Below are positions 22,558-35,066 of a DNA stretch of 64,000 nt, one piece after another. Numbering within the stretch: position 1 is the first letter of the stretch; each line of letters starts with the position of its first letter. The translations under genes and the position numbers were made by a program. The notes beneath the pieces are model-generated. The model was not told where the DNA came from, did not search any database, and saw only the letters and a list, made by a program, of their open reading frames with translations. This DNA comes from Absidia repens. Taxonomy: Eukaryota; Mucoromycota; Mucoromycetes; Mucorales; Cunninghamellaceae. Location of the stretch: contig MCGE01000007.1 of the NCBI GenBank assembly GCA_002105175.1, positions 186,001-250,000 on the forward strand. Direction: 5' to 3'.

Positions 22558-23632
22558 AAGTACTATACATTATATCATCAGACATCAATTCCACACCTGT
22601 CCAACAAAAGAAGAATGCAATATATATTATATATAAAGTTTGGTTTTTTATTTCCCATAAAAAACATATACTAAAATCTACCAATAAATCAACTTTAAGA
22701 TGGCTACGCTATTGATCACTATATTGCTATAACTAACATAAGGTACAATATCGAATTTTATCCTGTATACCGCCAGTGGAAATGTCAGCTTGATAATCAT
22801 CAGCAGCATCGATATATCAAACTAATCCTTTTTTTTTTGCCATCCTATCATCCATATCCTCGTCACGCTGGTGCATTCATCAGTGTATTTCTTCATTCCA
22901 GATCCCGACTGTTTGTTGTACTGATTAGTGATACATTTTCAGAACAGATCGCTGTAATTTGAGTATGTAGACGATGTGGTAGTGCCTTTGATATCAAGTC
23001 TTCCCACCTCCAATGGTGTGTATGCTGATCATTTTCGCCCTTCCCCACTCACAGCTTTGAATCGATAGATCTATCGATGCTGACCGTTCTTCCTAAGGGA
23101 TTTTAAATCACCAAAATCAATAATAACAACAACAGAAAAAATGGAAAAAAAAGAAGACAGTTCAGTATGGGGATTATTCAAAACAAGGCCTATTTTTGGT
23201 ATGCTCACCTAGATGCTTCGATGGAAACCAAAGCCATATTGTTGGAAGATCTTGGTAGGCTTGAAAATACGAATGTATGCACGTCTTCTGGTGACAATGA
23301 CAAAGTTGCAGTTCGCAAATATGGATAGTGTTATTCTGTATTCCTGAGAAAAGAAATAAACACGTGAGAAGATGGGGGCTGGTATTTTGTCTGATTTAAA
23401 GGGATAGGTCATCATCATTTACCTACTACACCAGGATCCTACCATCAAAAAAGCACTTGATCAAAATATGGATGGTTATTGTGTTTAGGTATCATCTGTG
23501 TGTTTATTAGTGTCTTTTTTTAAACAAAGGGAATGTCATGTGAGATTACAAAAAAAAAAAAAAAAAGGGGAGGGAGCCGGCAGAAATACTTTTTTGAAGT
23601 GGGAAAAAAAATCGGGGTCTAAATGCCGACGG
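22558..23632. other. Spacer of 1.1 kb
   Basis: No gene is supported. A minus-strand stretch at 23209-23440 has an open frame preceded by an AG (TTTTCTCAG) and a GTAAATG donor-like site, but the frame has no recognisable features. A-rich runs lie at 23551-23567 and 23722-23739, the second being inside an intron of the next gene. Confidence 0.4.
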
Positions 23633-24098
23633 TCAAGCAGGATCTTGTCCCTTTCTATATCTTCGGATATCATCATTGCCCATAAAACAGCAACAAAAGC
23701 TACGAGCCAAGCTATCAGACAAAAAAAAAAAAAAAAAATTGATGGTTCTTAATTTTGGATCATATAAATATTATTATTTATATTTTTACCAAGAAATCAT
23801 TTCAGCATGACATGAAAGTGAAGAGAGAAATGGATCTCGTGGAGGCGGGATGGCGTATGGATAGGGATAATTCGACATCATACCTAATGTTGTTTGTTGT
23901 TTTTTAAAAGAAATAAAAGCCAATAATTTTATCAGTGATTGATGTTCTTATAATTATTATCATCATTACCAGGTGCCATCATAGGTACACCAGACTGATA
24001 AGGCGAATACATATGTGGCGATGCCATGGGTGGACAACCAGGTGCACTATATGGCGTGTTTGGTTGAAAAGGCGGTAATAGCTCATATATATAGTTTT
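23633..24098 (-). CDS. Small proline-rich protein with a C-terminal cysteine cluster (CYSTM-like); first exon not found
   Basis: Three exons join in one frame: 24098-23970, 23883-23790 and 23711-23633. All junctions are GT-AG. The joined product reads YELLPPFQPNTPYSAPGCPP, continues with proline/methionine/tyrosine-rich sequence (MSNYPYPYAIPPPRDP), and ends with a cysteine cluster SCHAEMISCLARSFCCCFMG plus a short charged tail to a TGA at 23633-23635. A proline/tyrosine-rich body followed by C-x6-C-x5-CCC near the C-terminus resembles CYSTM-type small tail-anchored stress proteins and other palmitoylated small proteins. That similarity is by eye only. The exon before 24098 was not found, so the start is open; an internal ATG (MASPHMYSP) would give 76 residues. 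Confidence 0.5.
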
Positions 24099-24374
24099 CT
24101 ATAATAATAAATACAAGGCGATTGTAAAAAAAAAAAAGAAAAAGAAAAAAGGAAACAAAGACATCGTCAGTAGATTTATTTAAGGTAAAAAAGATCGAAT
24201 CTGAAAAAGTAAAATTGATATCATGACCAGTTGCATAATATCACAAAACAAAGGTATCATGCGTTTCAATATTCATATAACGAAGACGGATAAAAAAAAG
24301 TAAGAGAAGTTGTAAACAGAATAGGTTTTATTGTAACAATATAAATATATAAGTAAACAATGGAGTATACTAGT

Positions 24375-25756
24375 CTAAAGTTCTTGATGATTAGGAGGGA
24401 ATTGGGTTCCTTTTTTCAACACTAGTAAAAAAAAAAAATTAGAAATTTTTCAAGAAATAAAGCTCCCCCCCCTTTTTTTTGCTTTACCATCGATAACATT
24501 GTCATCCACGTGGTCAGGGAAGAGAACGATATATTCTACAAAGAGATCGCCGTATTGCAAATAGGATTCGAAGATAGGCATACCAGCACCTTGAATCTTC
24601 TGTACATAGCCATACTGTGTCACCCCTGTACGTTGCAACTTGACATAGGAAGAGCCATCCAGCATCAACATTGACTTTTCAAATCCAGACAAAGCCTCAA
24701 CCAAAGTGATTTGCTGTTTTGTATAGAGATTGTTTCCTTGACGTTCATAAAGCACATGAGGAATGGTGGCCACAGTAAAGATGACATCACCAGGAATTGT
24801 GTCAGGGTATTCATCACCTTCTTGTTCCATCACAATCGTCTGTCCATTGTCCATTCCCTTTTCAACCGTGAGTGAGTATTGCTCATTGCCACGCCGCAGT
24901 TTCTTGCCGCTACACGCAGGGCATGCATGTTTGATCACCTTTCCCTTGCCATCGCATTGATCACATGTTTGCTGGAATTGCTGCACCATCCCTGGCGCAA
25001 TCTGCATTCGCTTCACTTTGACACCTTGGCCTTGACATCCTGAGCAACCAACAATGTCCTCCGAGCGTCGCGCCCCCGTGCCATGGCAGTGATCACACAC
25101 CACTTGCTTCGAGAGATCCAGTTCCACTGTCGCTCCATTGTACAAATCTTCCAATGTCACTTCCAATTCTATATTCAAGTTAGGTCCCCGTTTTTCCTGC
25201 TGCCGTCCATGTCCCCCTGAATATAATAAACAGTCATCGGTCAAGCCGTTGAGTATATATGTGTGTGTATTTTTTTTAATGAAAATACTCTTACCAAACC
25301 CGCCACCAAAGAACTGGGAGAACATGTCAAAAGGATTTTGGAAAGGTTGCCCACCACCATTGTTGTGCTGCTTTAGTCCTTCTTCGCCATAGCGATCGTA
25401 TATAGATCGTTGTTCATCGTCCACCAAAACCGAGTAAGCTAATATCAAAGGTAAAAAGAAGGGGTTAGTTTCACCATGGCTCCCACCAGTTTGCAGCCAT
25501 TCCTTTCTCTACCGCCCTTTTTCATACCATCCGATATTTCCATGAACTTGGCCTCAGCTTGCTTGTTATCCCGATTCTTGTCTGGATGATACACTCGTGA
25601 TAGTTTCTTGTAATGTTTCTTGATTTGACTTTTGGGAGCATCGCGAGGTACATCCAAGATCTTGTAATAATCCTTGCCTGCCTCGACGATTGTCATGCAT
25701 ATACAGGTCACCATCAAGAAGATGGCCAACCATAACCCAGATGAGTGGAATCGCAT
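24375..25756 (-). CDS. SCJ1: ER-lumenal DnaJ (Hsp40) co-chaperone, SCJ1/ERdj3-like
   Basis: Four exons (25756-25528, 25438-25295, 25216-24488, 24421-24375) join to 382 residues. A signal peptide (LWLAIFLMVTCICMTIVEA) leads directly into the J domain: DYYKILDVPRDA and the catalytic HPD in YHPDKNRD. A glycine/phenylalanine stretch follows (FFGGGFGGG). The zinc-finger region has four repeats: CDHCHGTG, CSGCQGQG, CDQCDGKG and CPACSGKK. The two C-terminal substrate-binding domains come next. The protein should stimulate the ATPase of ER Hsp70 (Kar2/BiP) in folding and ER-associated degradation. The extreme C-terminus is HQEL, which fits the [KRHQSA][DENQ]EL ER-retention pattern. The last zinc repeat has GKK in place of GxG. 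Confidence 0.93.
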
Positions 25757-26045
25757 CACTGCAGTAGCTATAATGTAGATGACGAAGGAGAGTAGGATTC
25801 AGCGAATAGGCACAAAAAAAAAACAATTTTGAACTACAAAAATGAATTTGAAACGCCGATGCCAAACAGAATAGCATATCTTTATTGAGGAGAGGGAAAA
25901 AAAAAAAAAAAAAAAAAAAGATAATCTGATATATAAATTATATATAAAATAAGGGTGAATATAAACTATCTACAATGGATTTGGGGGTAAAGGGAAGGAG
26001 ATAAAGAAACATAGAAAGAAAAAAAAGGAGAGAGAAATAGCTAGA

Positions 26046-26893
26046 TCATCCATTCTTGACTTGTAAACAGAAATCAGGTTCCATCAAAGACTTGAAGACT
26101 TTTGAACCTTGTCCCAATCCAGAAGAGGAGCGATCCACATAATGATGATGATGACGAGGCATGACCAAACTATGGACCAAGCGAGGATTGATGACAGGCG
26201 GTTTACCCCAGGCGGCGGCGGCAGTGCCCTTCACCAAGGTAGGACGGTCTTCTTCCGATGCCGATTGGTGTTGCTGCTGCTGTTGTTGTACATGGTCCAT
26301 GACCCGTTGGAGCTTTTTCCATTGGACCAACCATCCCCGACTTCCAACCGATGATGATGCCACCGCTGCAATAGTTCCATGTGATGTCGCCGAGCATGCT
26401 TGCTGTTGTTCTTGTAATTGCTGTGGGTCTTGCGGTCATAATATAGGTCATAAAAGTCACCGCCGCCATCTTGTTCATCCAAACGATCAACCATTTCCCA
26501 ATAAAAGTGTCGACGTTGCTCCTCCGTCAAAGTTGTGTGGTGTGTTCGTTGAGGTTTGATCGGTGCTACCTTGCTATTACTTCGTTGGGGTAAATCCGTC
26601 GCTTCCGCTGCTACATCCACAAACTGCTTTTCCCGTAACACGTCCACTTGCTGCCATGTATCTTCCATTTCGCATGTCTTGAGTTGATGAGGACCACCGT
26701 CCGTTGGAAAGTCTTCTTGTGCTTGGAGGATTTCTTGACGGTGTAAAAACTGCCATTCATCTGTTGCTGCATCATGACCGCCGCCATGTGGAATAGATGA
26801 AAGCGACGGAAACACTTGCTGATTTTCTAGCCATTCCACATGATATACCACATCGTCGTTTTCTGGCATTTTTTCTGCGAATCCAAGAGTCAT
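26046..26893 (-). CDS. Hypothetical protein, two frames separated by a one-base frame change
   Basis: The ATG at 26893 opens MTLGFAEKMPENDDVVYHVE. The frame stays coding-like to about 26437 (RRHFYWEMVDRLDEQDGGGD, then FYDLYYD). From there the plausible continuation is in another frame: PQDPQQLQEQQQACSATSHG, then GSRGWLVQWKKLQRVMDHVQ, a polyglutamine run, and an end at VKNG. An intron in the right phase with consensus ends was not found. Adding one C to the CC in TATGACCGCAAG near 26435 would join the frames to about 282 residues. I do not recognise a domain. The N-terminal part has alternating aromatic/charged residues (VEWLENQQVF, EWQFLHRQE), and the middle is acidic. Confidence 0.5.
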
Positions 26894-27461
26894 TATGTCT
26901 TTTTAAAGGGAGGGACGGAATAATAATAATAATAATAAAATAAAGAAGTAAGTAAAAGAAGGAAGTTTTTATTTATTTATTCCCCCCTCCCTTTAATGCG
27001 CTTTTTGCTTTTTGAGCCGCGGCGTTTCAAAATTAGTTCACCTTGAAATCTCCCTATCTATCAAGGCCTCCTCTGATCACTCTCACCCCCCCCTTTTTTA
27101 TTCTTGACACTATCAATAAATAAGTCGCAGCTAACCAATCATATACAAAAAACACATACTATTTTATTGGCTATTATCAAACTCTTTGCTCGGAGCTGAG
27201 CATACAGTTTTACTAAACACCCACCTCGCATCAACGACTGATCACCCCCCCCCGAACGCACACACGTTAAACAAAGACATATAAAAACCGGTATAAAATA
27301 TAGTTTGAATTTCTTTATTAAAATAAAAACAAAAACAAAAAAGTAGATAAATATGAATTTTAAAAAAGTATAAGGTATAATACAAAATCAGAGAGAAGGA
27401 AACGGAAGGGAGATCGATCAAATAAAATAAAAATAAAAAAAATAAAATACAAAAGTGAAGA
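26894..27461. other. Spacer between the hypothetical gene and the 3' end of the Ca2+ pump gene
   Basis: It has an (AAT)n run at about 26920-26942 just upstream of the hypothetical gene, C-rich tracts (27084-27096, 27246-27255) and AT-rich sequence. The A/T-rich part nearest 27461 probably holds the pump's poly(A) region. No gene is supported. Confidence 0.5.
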
Positions 27462-30400
27462 TTAATTTTTGGTGTTCTGGGGGTTTTCTATATCTATAGT
27501 GTGGGAGATTCGATCTTCATAATCAGGGGGTATGGTCGAGGACGATTCTGGGCCAGAGCGTAGTGTGATAGAAGAGATTTGAGATAGTTTGTCAAAAGAC
27601 GGATGGGAAGCCGTGGCCGCCGCCGGCGCTGTGGAAGCTGAAGGGAGCCCTTTTCCATGAGCAGTCCCAGCAGCAGTAGTAGAGCCATGCCATGCCACAC
27701 GGTCATTTCCAGTCACATACACCGAAGGAGGAGCAAGCGATGCCTTGGAATCTGTTCCCAAATACCGCTGGCGTGTAGCAGCATTGAAGAAGAGAAATCC
27801 AAAAATGTCATCGGGAATCAGTCGGACAACAACACCAACAGGAAGTGCGAACATCCCAATCACAATAGAAATCGCCCATGCTGATCCATCCACTTGCGTC
27901 ACTTGGAACGCTGGGCCACCAAAATTGACAATGATCGCTTGCAAAAAGACACAAAGCGCAAAAATAAACAAAAAGAATTTGTTCGCCCAAATGTTGGTAA
28001 ATACATTGAGTTTACTATCTATACGTCGGCAACTAAGAAAAAAAAAATCGGTCGGTTTAAATCGGATGCACATTTTTTTGGGGGAGGAGAGGTATGTAGG
28101 GGACGATTTTACTTACTTGATTTCATTGAAGATCTGGCAAAAGACAAAGGTGTTGAATACAATGGTTTGCAGGATTTCGCTTTCGGCATCATAATGCAAG
28201 ATATCGCTGTAAAGGAGTACCAAAGTGACGGTGATTTGGAAGATGGCTTGACCAATAATCATTTTCCACATTTTGAAGGTAATAAGAGGAGACGACCGGG
28301 GTTCAGGAGCACGATGTAATAATTCTTCTGTTGGTGGGTCCGTAGCAAGAGCGAGAGCTGCAAAAGTGTCCATGATCAAATTGACCCACAATAATTGGAC
28401 GGCCGTCAGCACTGATTTTTGTTTCGAAGACACCACTGCCGAGATAAAAGTAAGCACCACAGCCGTCACATTCACCGTCAATTGGAATTCCAGAAACTTT
28501 TTCACCGAATCATTGACACACCGACCCCACATAATAGCTTTGACAATGCTTGAGAAGTTATCGTCCATCAAAATGATACTTGAAGCTTCCTATTAAGAAT
28601 AAAAAATAAAATAAAAAGGGGGAGTAGGAGCATTAGTAAAAAAACTCCGCAAAAGGCCAATATCTGTGTGTGCGTCTTTTTACCTTTGCAACTTCAGTTC
28701 CTGCAATACCCATTGAAAACCCGACATCAGCCAGTTTGAGAGCAGGTCCATCATTGGTACCATCGCCTGTCACAGCAACAATGTCACCTAATTCTTGTAA
28801 GCGACCTACCAGAATTTGCTTGTCTTCAGGACTTGATCGAGCCAATACTTGAAGGCGAGGCAAAATAGCATCCATTTCCGAAGAAGGCAAATTGCGGAAC
28901 ACAGGACCTTCCATGACAATACCACCTGAAGTATAGATCCCGCATTGCTTGGCAATGCTTTTCGCTGTAATCATATTGTCGCCAGTCACCATTCGTATAA
29001 ATACACCGGCTTGTTGGCATGCCTTGACTGCTTCCTTGACACCCGGACGGAGTGGATCTTCAATCCCTACCACACCAATCAGCACCAGTCCCTTGTCGTC
29101 CACTAATGCTTCGAAAGGCACTTCAATTTCTTCCCCCTGGACATTCACCGTAGAAGACGATGGCATAATGGCATCTGTATGGTCATCAGCAGAAGCAGTT
29201 GAATCAGCAGCAGCAGACGGGGCGGCAGGGGCCATTGATCAAAGTCACGATAAGCCATACCAATTGTACGTAAACTTCGAGACGCATAGCTTTGAATAAT
29301 GCGTTCCACACGTTGTTGGTCTTCCATTGACATTGGTCGAGTTGGTACCTCTGGAGTAGCATTCTTGTCTTGGTATTCCGAAGATTTGAGGGAAAGAATA
29401 CGGCCACAGTAACGCATCAAAATTTCAGATGCCCCCTTGACATGAGCACGATAAATAAATTGATCAGGCACGGTCGGATGAGGCATACGCACAACAGTTG
29501 CCATGGCTTTTCGAGAGGAGCTGAAAGGATAGAGTTGTTCTACAGCATTTTTGTTCGTAGCGTTTCGTAGTGAGCAGCACCGGTATCTTGAGAGAAGGTC
29601 AGTAATGCAGTTTCGGTCTTGTTCCCCACAAAGCATGGCTGGCCATTTTCATCCTTTCCTTCAAAAGCGGTCGAGTTGATGGCAATACTATCATGCACCA
29701 GATCCAGAATGGCCTTGGGTGTCTTGTCCTTCACCTTGTCGAGATCAATCAAATCTTTCCGTGATGCTGGTGCTTCCTTCAAAAATCGCAGAGACGCCCC
29801 TAATGTACCCGCCACCACCGACATTTTGTTTTGAGTCAAAGTACCAGTCTTGTCGGAACATACGGTCGTTGCATTCCCCATGGTTTCACAAGCTGCAAGG
29901 ACACGGACCAAGTTGTTATCCTTCAACATGCGCTGGGTTGCATAAGCCAATGCTAAAACGAAAAAAAAATCAAGTCAGATCGATTATTTGAACACCCGCC
30001 ATGCACTTTTTTTTTTTTTTTTTTACCTAAAGTCACTGCAAGTGGCAATCCTTCAGGTACAGCCACCACCACGATTGTCACTACCACAATGAGAATATTC
30101 ATGACATCCGCCACAATATGAGTAGCAGAAGTAGGCATGACCCCCGGTGTTTTCCATCCCACAAAATATCTGATCAGCACAGCAATCAACATGATCAAAC
30201 CAGCCGCAGAGCCTAATTTTGCAATCATTGCCGCCAACCCATTGAGTTTTTCTTGCAAGGGAGTCGTTTGAGAATCGGTTCGCAATGCCATCATGGTCCT
30301 TCCATTGTAAGAATTTACACCAACACCAGTCACGAGATAAGTACATACACCTTCAATCACCTTGGCACCAGATAATATGAATGGATCAGGAATCGACTTG

Positions 30401-31640
30401 CTGTGGCTGTTATCGTTGGTCTTTTCTTTTCATTCATTCCAGTACCATCATTGCTGTTGTGAAGTGCGCTGTCCTTTTGTTCATGGTCAATTGTTTGAGA
30501 GACACGGAAGCAGATTTCCCATGGTTGTTTCGTACGGCATCTGACTCGCCCGTTGCCGCTGATTCATCGCATTTCAAATTGTGACCCTCGATAAAAATCC
30601 CATCCGCTGCAACAATATCACCTGGTTCCAAATGAAGTATATCACCAACAAGGATATCATGAACAGAGATCATGACAGTAGAATCGTCCCGTGTTGCCTA
30701 TAAAGTGCAGAAAGAAAGAAATGAACGGGGTAAGTATCGAAAGATAAAACAAAAAATGCGCTGACTTTTTTTTTTTTTTTTTTTTTTTGGTCATACCTTG
30801 ACAGCCCGATCTTCTTTTTTGGCATTGAGTTTCCTGAATTGTTTTTCTTTTTGAAAATCATTGACACTTCCAACCAAAACCACAATAAGCACGGCAACAA
30901 TAATGGCTACACCTTCTACCCATTTCACACCAGCGATTTTGTTTCCTTGAGCGTCATATTCGGGCTGAGCAATATCTTCATAAAGACCAACCGCCAGTGA
31001 TACGGCAGCGGCAATAGTAAGTAGAATCTACAGAAATACAATGAAAAAGTATCCATTATTAGTATACCAATTGTATATATCCCTCCCCCCTTCCCCACAC
31101 TATTATTATTGTTGTTTGTTTTTTTTTTTTTTTTACCAAGGTCTTGTCTTTGAAAGCCATCCACATCAATTCAAATATATTCTTGGATTTGGCTGGAGGT
31201 AAAACGTTGTGACCAAAGATAGCTTCACGAGAATCAAAAGGAGACGATGAGGGTGTTGTTGTTGTTGTTGTTGATTCAATGTGCTTTATGTTGGTGGTGG
31301 GTGGGTCTTCCCCATTGTTGTCTTTCGGTATTACCTCGTTCAGTGAGATGGCGTATTTGATTTGTTCCAATTCAGGAGTAGCAGATAACCCAGATTGTAA
31401 TTTCGCATGAAGGCCACGTGCGACGCCCTGCAAACCACCAAATTGCGATAATAACGGCAAGTTTTTCGGATCCATCAAAGTGGCAAGCTGTGTTGGAGTA
31501 AAGGCAAAAGGATTGTTGTTGTCTGTGTGTTGTAACATTGGGTCCGTCATAGTGAGCTTCACTTGATCTTTTTCTGTCGTTGCTTTTATTGATAACAAAG
31601 AGGACCCATTTTTTGCTGATTTAATAGACGGCGTTGACAT
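27462..31640 (-). CDS. PMC1: P-type Ca2+ ATPase, PMC1/PMCA type, with four one-base frame changes
   Basis: Six exons: 31640-31137, 31027-30797, 30697-30027, 29952-28684, 28589-28117 and 28032-27462. The family pumps Ca2+ out of the cytosol into the vacuole or across the plasma membrane. Visible landmarks are the TGES actuator loop, [10 protein letters not shown] in the Ca2+-binding helix, the phosphorylated aspartate in [15 protein letters not shown] in the nucleotide domain, [15 protein letters not shown], and C-terminal helices with [20 protein letters not shown]. The N-terminus of about 160 residues and the proline/alanine/serine-rich tail are long. The frame breaks near 30509, 30436, 29553 and 29230; each is repaired by adding one base to a short A or C run. 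The exons total 3,719 bases, and with four added bases this becomes 3,723, exactly 1,241 codons. I read this as an intact gene with consensus errors rather than a dead copy. Confidence 0.9.
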
Positions 31641-33289
31641 GGTCTTTTGAAATGTGTGTTGATGTGTTGATAATCGAATAAAAGGTTACAGAAGAAAGAA
31701 ATAATAAAAATAAGCATAAAAAAAAAAAAAGAAAAAAAAAGCGAAAGAGAAGCGATTTAAATCACCATGAAAATTAATTCCCCTTTTACACCTGAAATGA
31801 ACAGCGGTCGGAGTTTACAATGGCCGAAGATTCTCAAGGTTCTCTTACTTTTCACGACTATTTGATGGTTCCTCCAATGAAATTCATTGATTCGCCAAAA
31901 AGAATGTCAGGAAAATAATCCTATCATATCACCATCACTATTACAGCTTGCGGATGATCACCATAATAATGCCTTCACCTCTATTGTCAAATTTGTTTCA
32001 ACAAAAATGAAAACTTGACCTTGTGCCCGTCAATAAAACACAACAAACAACTTATGTCATGCATGATTTTATTTTATCCGTTTAATGTAACTTCAGTTCA
32101 AAGATCAAAATCATTCTGTCGTTCTATTTGACACATATATTATCCACAACTACATAAATTGTTTATTTTTATTTTATATTATTCATTTCATTAAAAACCA
32201 TGACAATCTAAAGAGTAGTCCATTATTCTTTTTTGTTTCCAATTCACAAATCAGAATGAAAAGAAGTTCCCGTCGATCTTTTTTCGAATGACAAGTCTAG
32301 AGAGATATCAAGTGGGACAAATAGGTCCTTCAATGACTTCCATTGAACCTTTCCACAACCTTACCCAAAAACATCACTTAGATTCCTTTTTTATCACTTG
32401 CTTGACTACAACTCCGTGAAAAAAACGACAGAAACTTTAAAAAAAAATATTTTGGCGTGAATTTTTTTTTTTTTGTTTCCTGGTCCTCGGACAATGACAC
32501 TGTGCCAATACTTCTTCTTCTATCTTTCCCATAAACAAGTCATCAGTACCAATGAAAACCTCACATCAATAATATTCCGATCAAGTATAAGCGATGTTTT
32601 ATTGTAAATAGGTCAAAGACATATAATGACACTAATTTGAGTATCCTTACCACATTGTCATGGTCAGTCAGTTGATCAGCAAATCCACCTCCCCTTTATT
32701 GGCAACCGATCCCTATAAAAAACAGCGTGTATATTTTTTTATTCTCCGTCAATGTGATTTTCCAATTCATGCTCTTGTGTGTCCTTGTATAAGCTTGGCA
32801 TTTGTTCAAATGGCATGAAGTATCTGACTGGATGGGTTTGACTTTTGACACAAAAGAAGATGATGGAGTGAGATATTTTAAAAAAAAACTAAGTTTCTGA
32901 TGAGACAAGCTCATAAATAATGAGCCATTATCTTGGCTCAACCAATTTTTTTTTTTGATTTAGAAACTTCGTTACATTCCATGCAAGACTTCTTTTCTGC
33001 CTCCGAAATCTACACAGCACAATTGGTAAGAGTCGGATTTTCCACCCATTGAAAATAGAAGTAACAAGATGTAAAGCAAGACACATGATGACAGCGGCCT
33101 TTTAACTACTGTGAGAGGGTGTTCTGCTGTATCCGAAACGGTCGTGACATTCCAACAAATAGTAGCACCACTCGCACGGTAGATCGGTTCTAAGCACGTG
33201 GCACCATGATTTATTTCTTTTCCTTTAGGAACAGCATACCTGTTGGTATGAACATATCTTTTAGTTTATAAAACAGGATATACACCAAT
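31641..33289. other. Spacer of 1.6 kb upstream of the Ca2+ pump gene
   Basis: A purine-rich leader lies next to the pump start (31680-31745, CT-rich on the coding strand). The rest is AT-rich with T/A runs (32461-32474, 32947-32957). An 81-residue minus-strand frame at 32696-32941 has no supporting feature. No tRNA or other RNA gene was recognised. Confidence 0.5.
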
Positions 33290-34860
33290 CCTTAATTTTC
33301 ACGAAAAAAAGAAAAAAAAATAGTGAACTGTAGATGTTATATATAATGTGCCCAGCCTAGTGGAGATTATAATTCTTTTATAGTTAAATATAAGGTGGAG
33401 GCATAACTTGGTTGTTTGACGTAAATAGTAGGACGGGGATAGAACTTCGTTTCATGTCAACCAGTTACTGGGTCTCTAGCCAGAACGCAAGGGAAAATAA
33501 TTCAGAACGGCGGCTACACTGGCGCTACTGCCTTCATACACTAATATAATGTGGGGATGAAAATTTTTTATCTTTGATATGAAGTGACTGATAATAATCT
33601 GTCAATCGGTGGAGCCGCAAGAGAGAAGTAGCACCATTAAACTAGAAAGCAGGCGCTTGATGGGATACTCACGATACATTTACAATAATAGCTTTTCTCA
33701 TTATATGACGTGTCAAACAATAAATAGTAAAAGGAGAGATTTTATTGAAGCATATTGGTTGACGTTAAAACTAAAGATGAAGGGTTCATTGTAACAAGGG
33801 ATCCCTTAGCGGGATCTATTGGAGAAAGCATGAGGGAGACTAGAGAGAGTTCTAAAGGATGGCAGACACTAATCTAAAGATACACTTGTAAAAGGGGATC
33901 TAATATAATATATAGTATAATACTTGAGAAGACTATGGAGACAAAAAGAGGTATCTTGTATTGAGCCGTTCAACAATGGTCAACACTAATCATAAGGGAT
34001 GACGGTAGTAAGAAAAGGATCTATTGCACGCAAAACATGAGAATGACTAATGGGCCATGTTTCATTGAAAGTTGTAGAAAGCAACATCTTTTATTCAGAT
34101 ATAGATAAAAATATGGACAAACTAACACTAAGCTAAGCTAACGGAGATTTCAAAAGGCCAACTCATGGTGGTCCTAAATCCTGAATCTAAAATGAAAGGG
34201 TTTCCCCATGCATCTTGTAATTCCTGTTCTGAAAACGCCTCTAAACTAGTCCTGACACTAATCTACGTCCTTCATTACCCCATAGAATCTGCAATTGCGA
34301 AGAATTAAAAAGGAAAAAAAAAGAAGAAGAAAAAAAAGAAAGAGAGCGAAAAAATAAAAATTGAGAGGAGAACATCAAAAATAAATATCCACGTGGGCGG
34401 GTTTTGAAAAATCGGTTGACTGGGTTTTTTACTTTTGTCCAACACATAAAAAGGGAAGCACCTTCTCACTTTTTTATTCTCGTTCGTTCCCTCCCCCCAG
34501 CTTTTTTTTTTTTTTTTTTACACCAATCAACATGATTGGTTCTCTTACCATGAAAGAATCTACCATTTATCAATGGCGACCTGATGTCGCCTTCATTTTA
34601 CGGTAGCCAACGTCAACATCATTATGGCTCTGCCTTTTTTTTTTTTTTTTTTTTTTCAACCAACATCTACTATTCAACATCGTCATCATCAAGGCCCTCT
34701 CTCCTCATGGCAGCAGCTACCACCTGCCAGCATTGGGGTATTTTATTTTGGGTATTCATACTAACCTCAGTTATTGCAGCACGTCGGAACCGCCTGGAAA
34801 GTCATGCGTGGTTAGCTTTTAGTAGTAGTTATTGTATTCCACATAGTTTAGATTTTTTTT
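33290..34860 (+). repeat. Dispersed repeat family, copy B (longest)
   Basis: Shared landmarks are the GCCTAGTGGAG stretch (about 33354), GGTTCATTGTAACAAGGGATC (33784-33804), GATGACGGTAGTAAG (about 33998), the AAATGAAAGGGTTTCCCC core (34190-34207), the purine tract (34308-34362) and CCACGTGGGCGGG (34389-34401). Weak similarity to copy C continues to about 34855 (ATTGCAG and CATAGTTTAG). T runs at 34502-34519 and 34637-34656 are in this tail. The edges are estimated by comparison with C and D. Confidence 0.7.
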
Positions 34861-35066
34861 TATAATGTCAAACAATAAAAAATAAAAAACGATTGCAAAT
34901 GAAGGATGAAACAAATTGATTAGATAGATAGCCTTTCTATTGAACGTTTTTGTTGCTGTATTCAAATTGGTTTGATTTTATTGATAAAAAAAAAACTGAG
35001 ACTGGGGCGGGGATGGATTTAACATAGGGATTGAAGTGGAGGGATAGAAAGAGGACTATAATAAAT

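Noticed and set aside
23209..23440. Exon-like minus-strand stretch with donor and acceptor-like sites
   Set aside because: Splicing gives an immediate stop in one frame and an unrecognised basic peptide in the other; no link to the gene at 23633.
26203..26559. Cysteine-rich plus-strand ORF (runs of C and W)
   Set aside because: It is the antisense of polyglutamine and asparagine codons in the hypothetical gene.
34584..34865. 93-residue ORF in the tail of repeat copy B
   Set aside because: Half of it is a T-run translation, and the frame is not shared with copy C.
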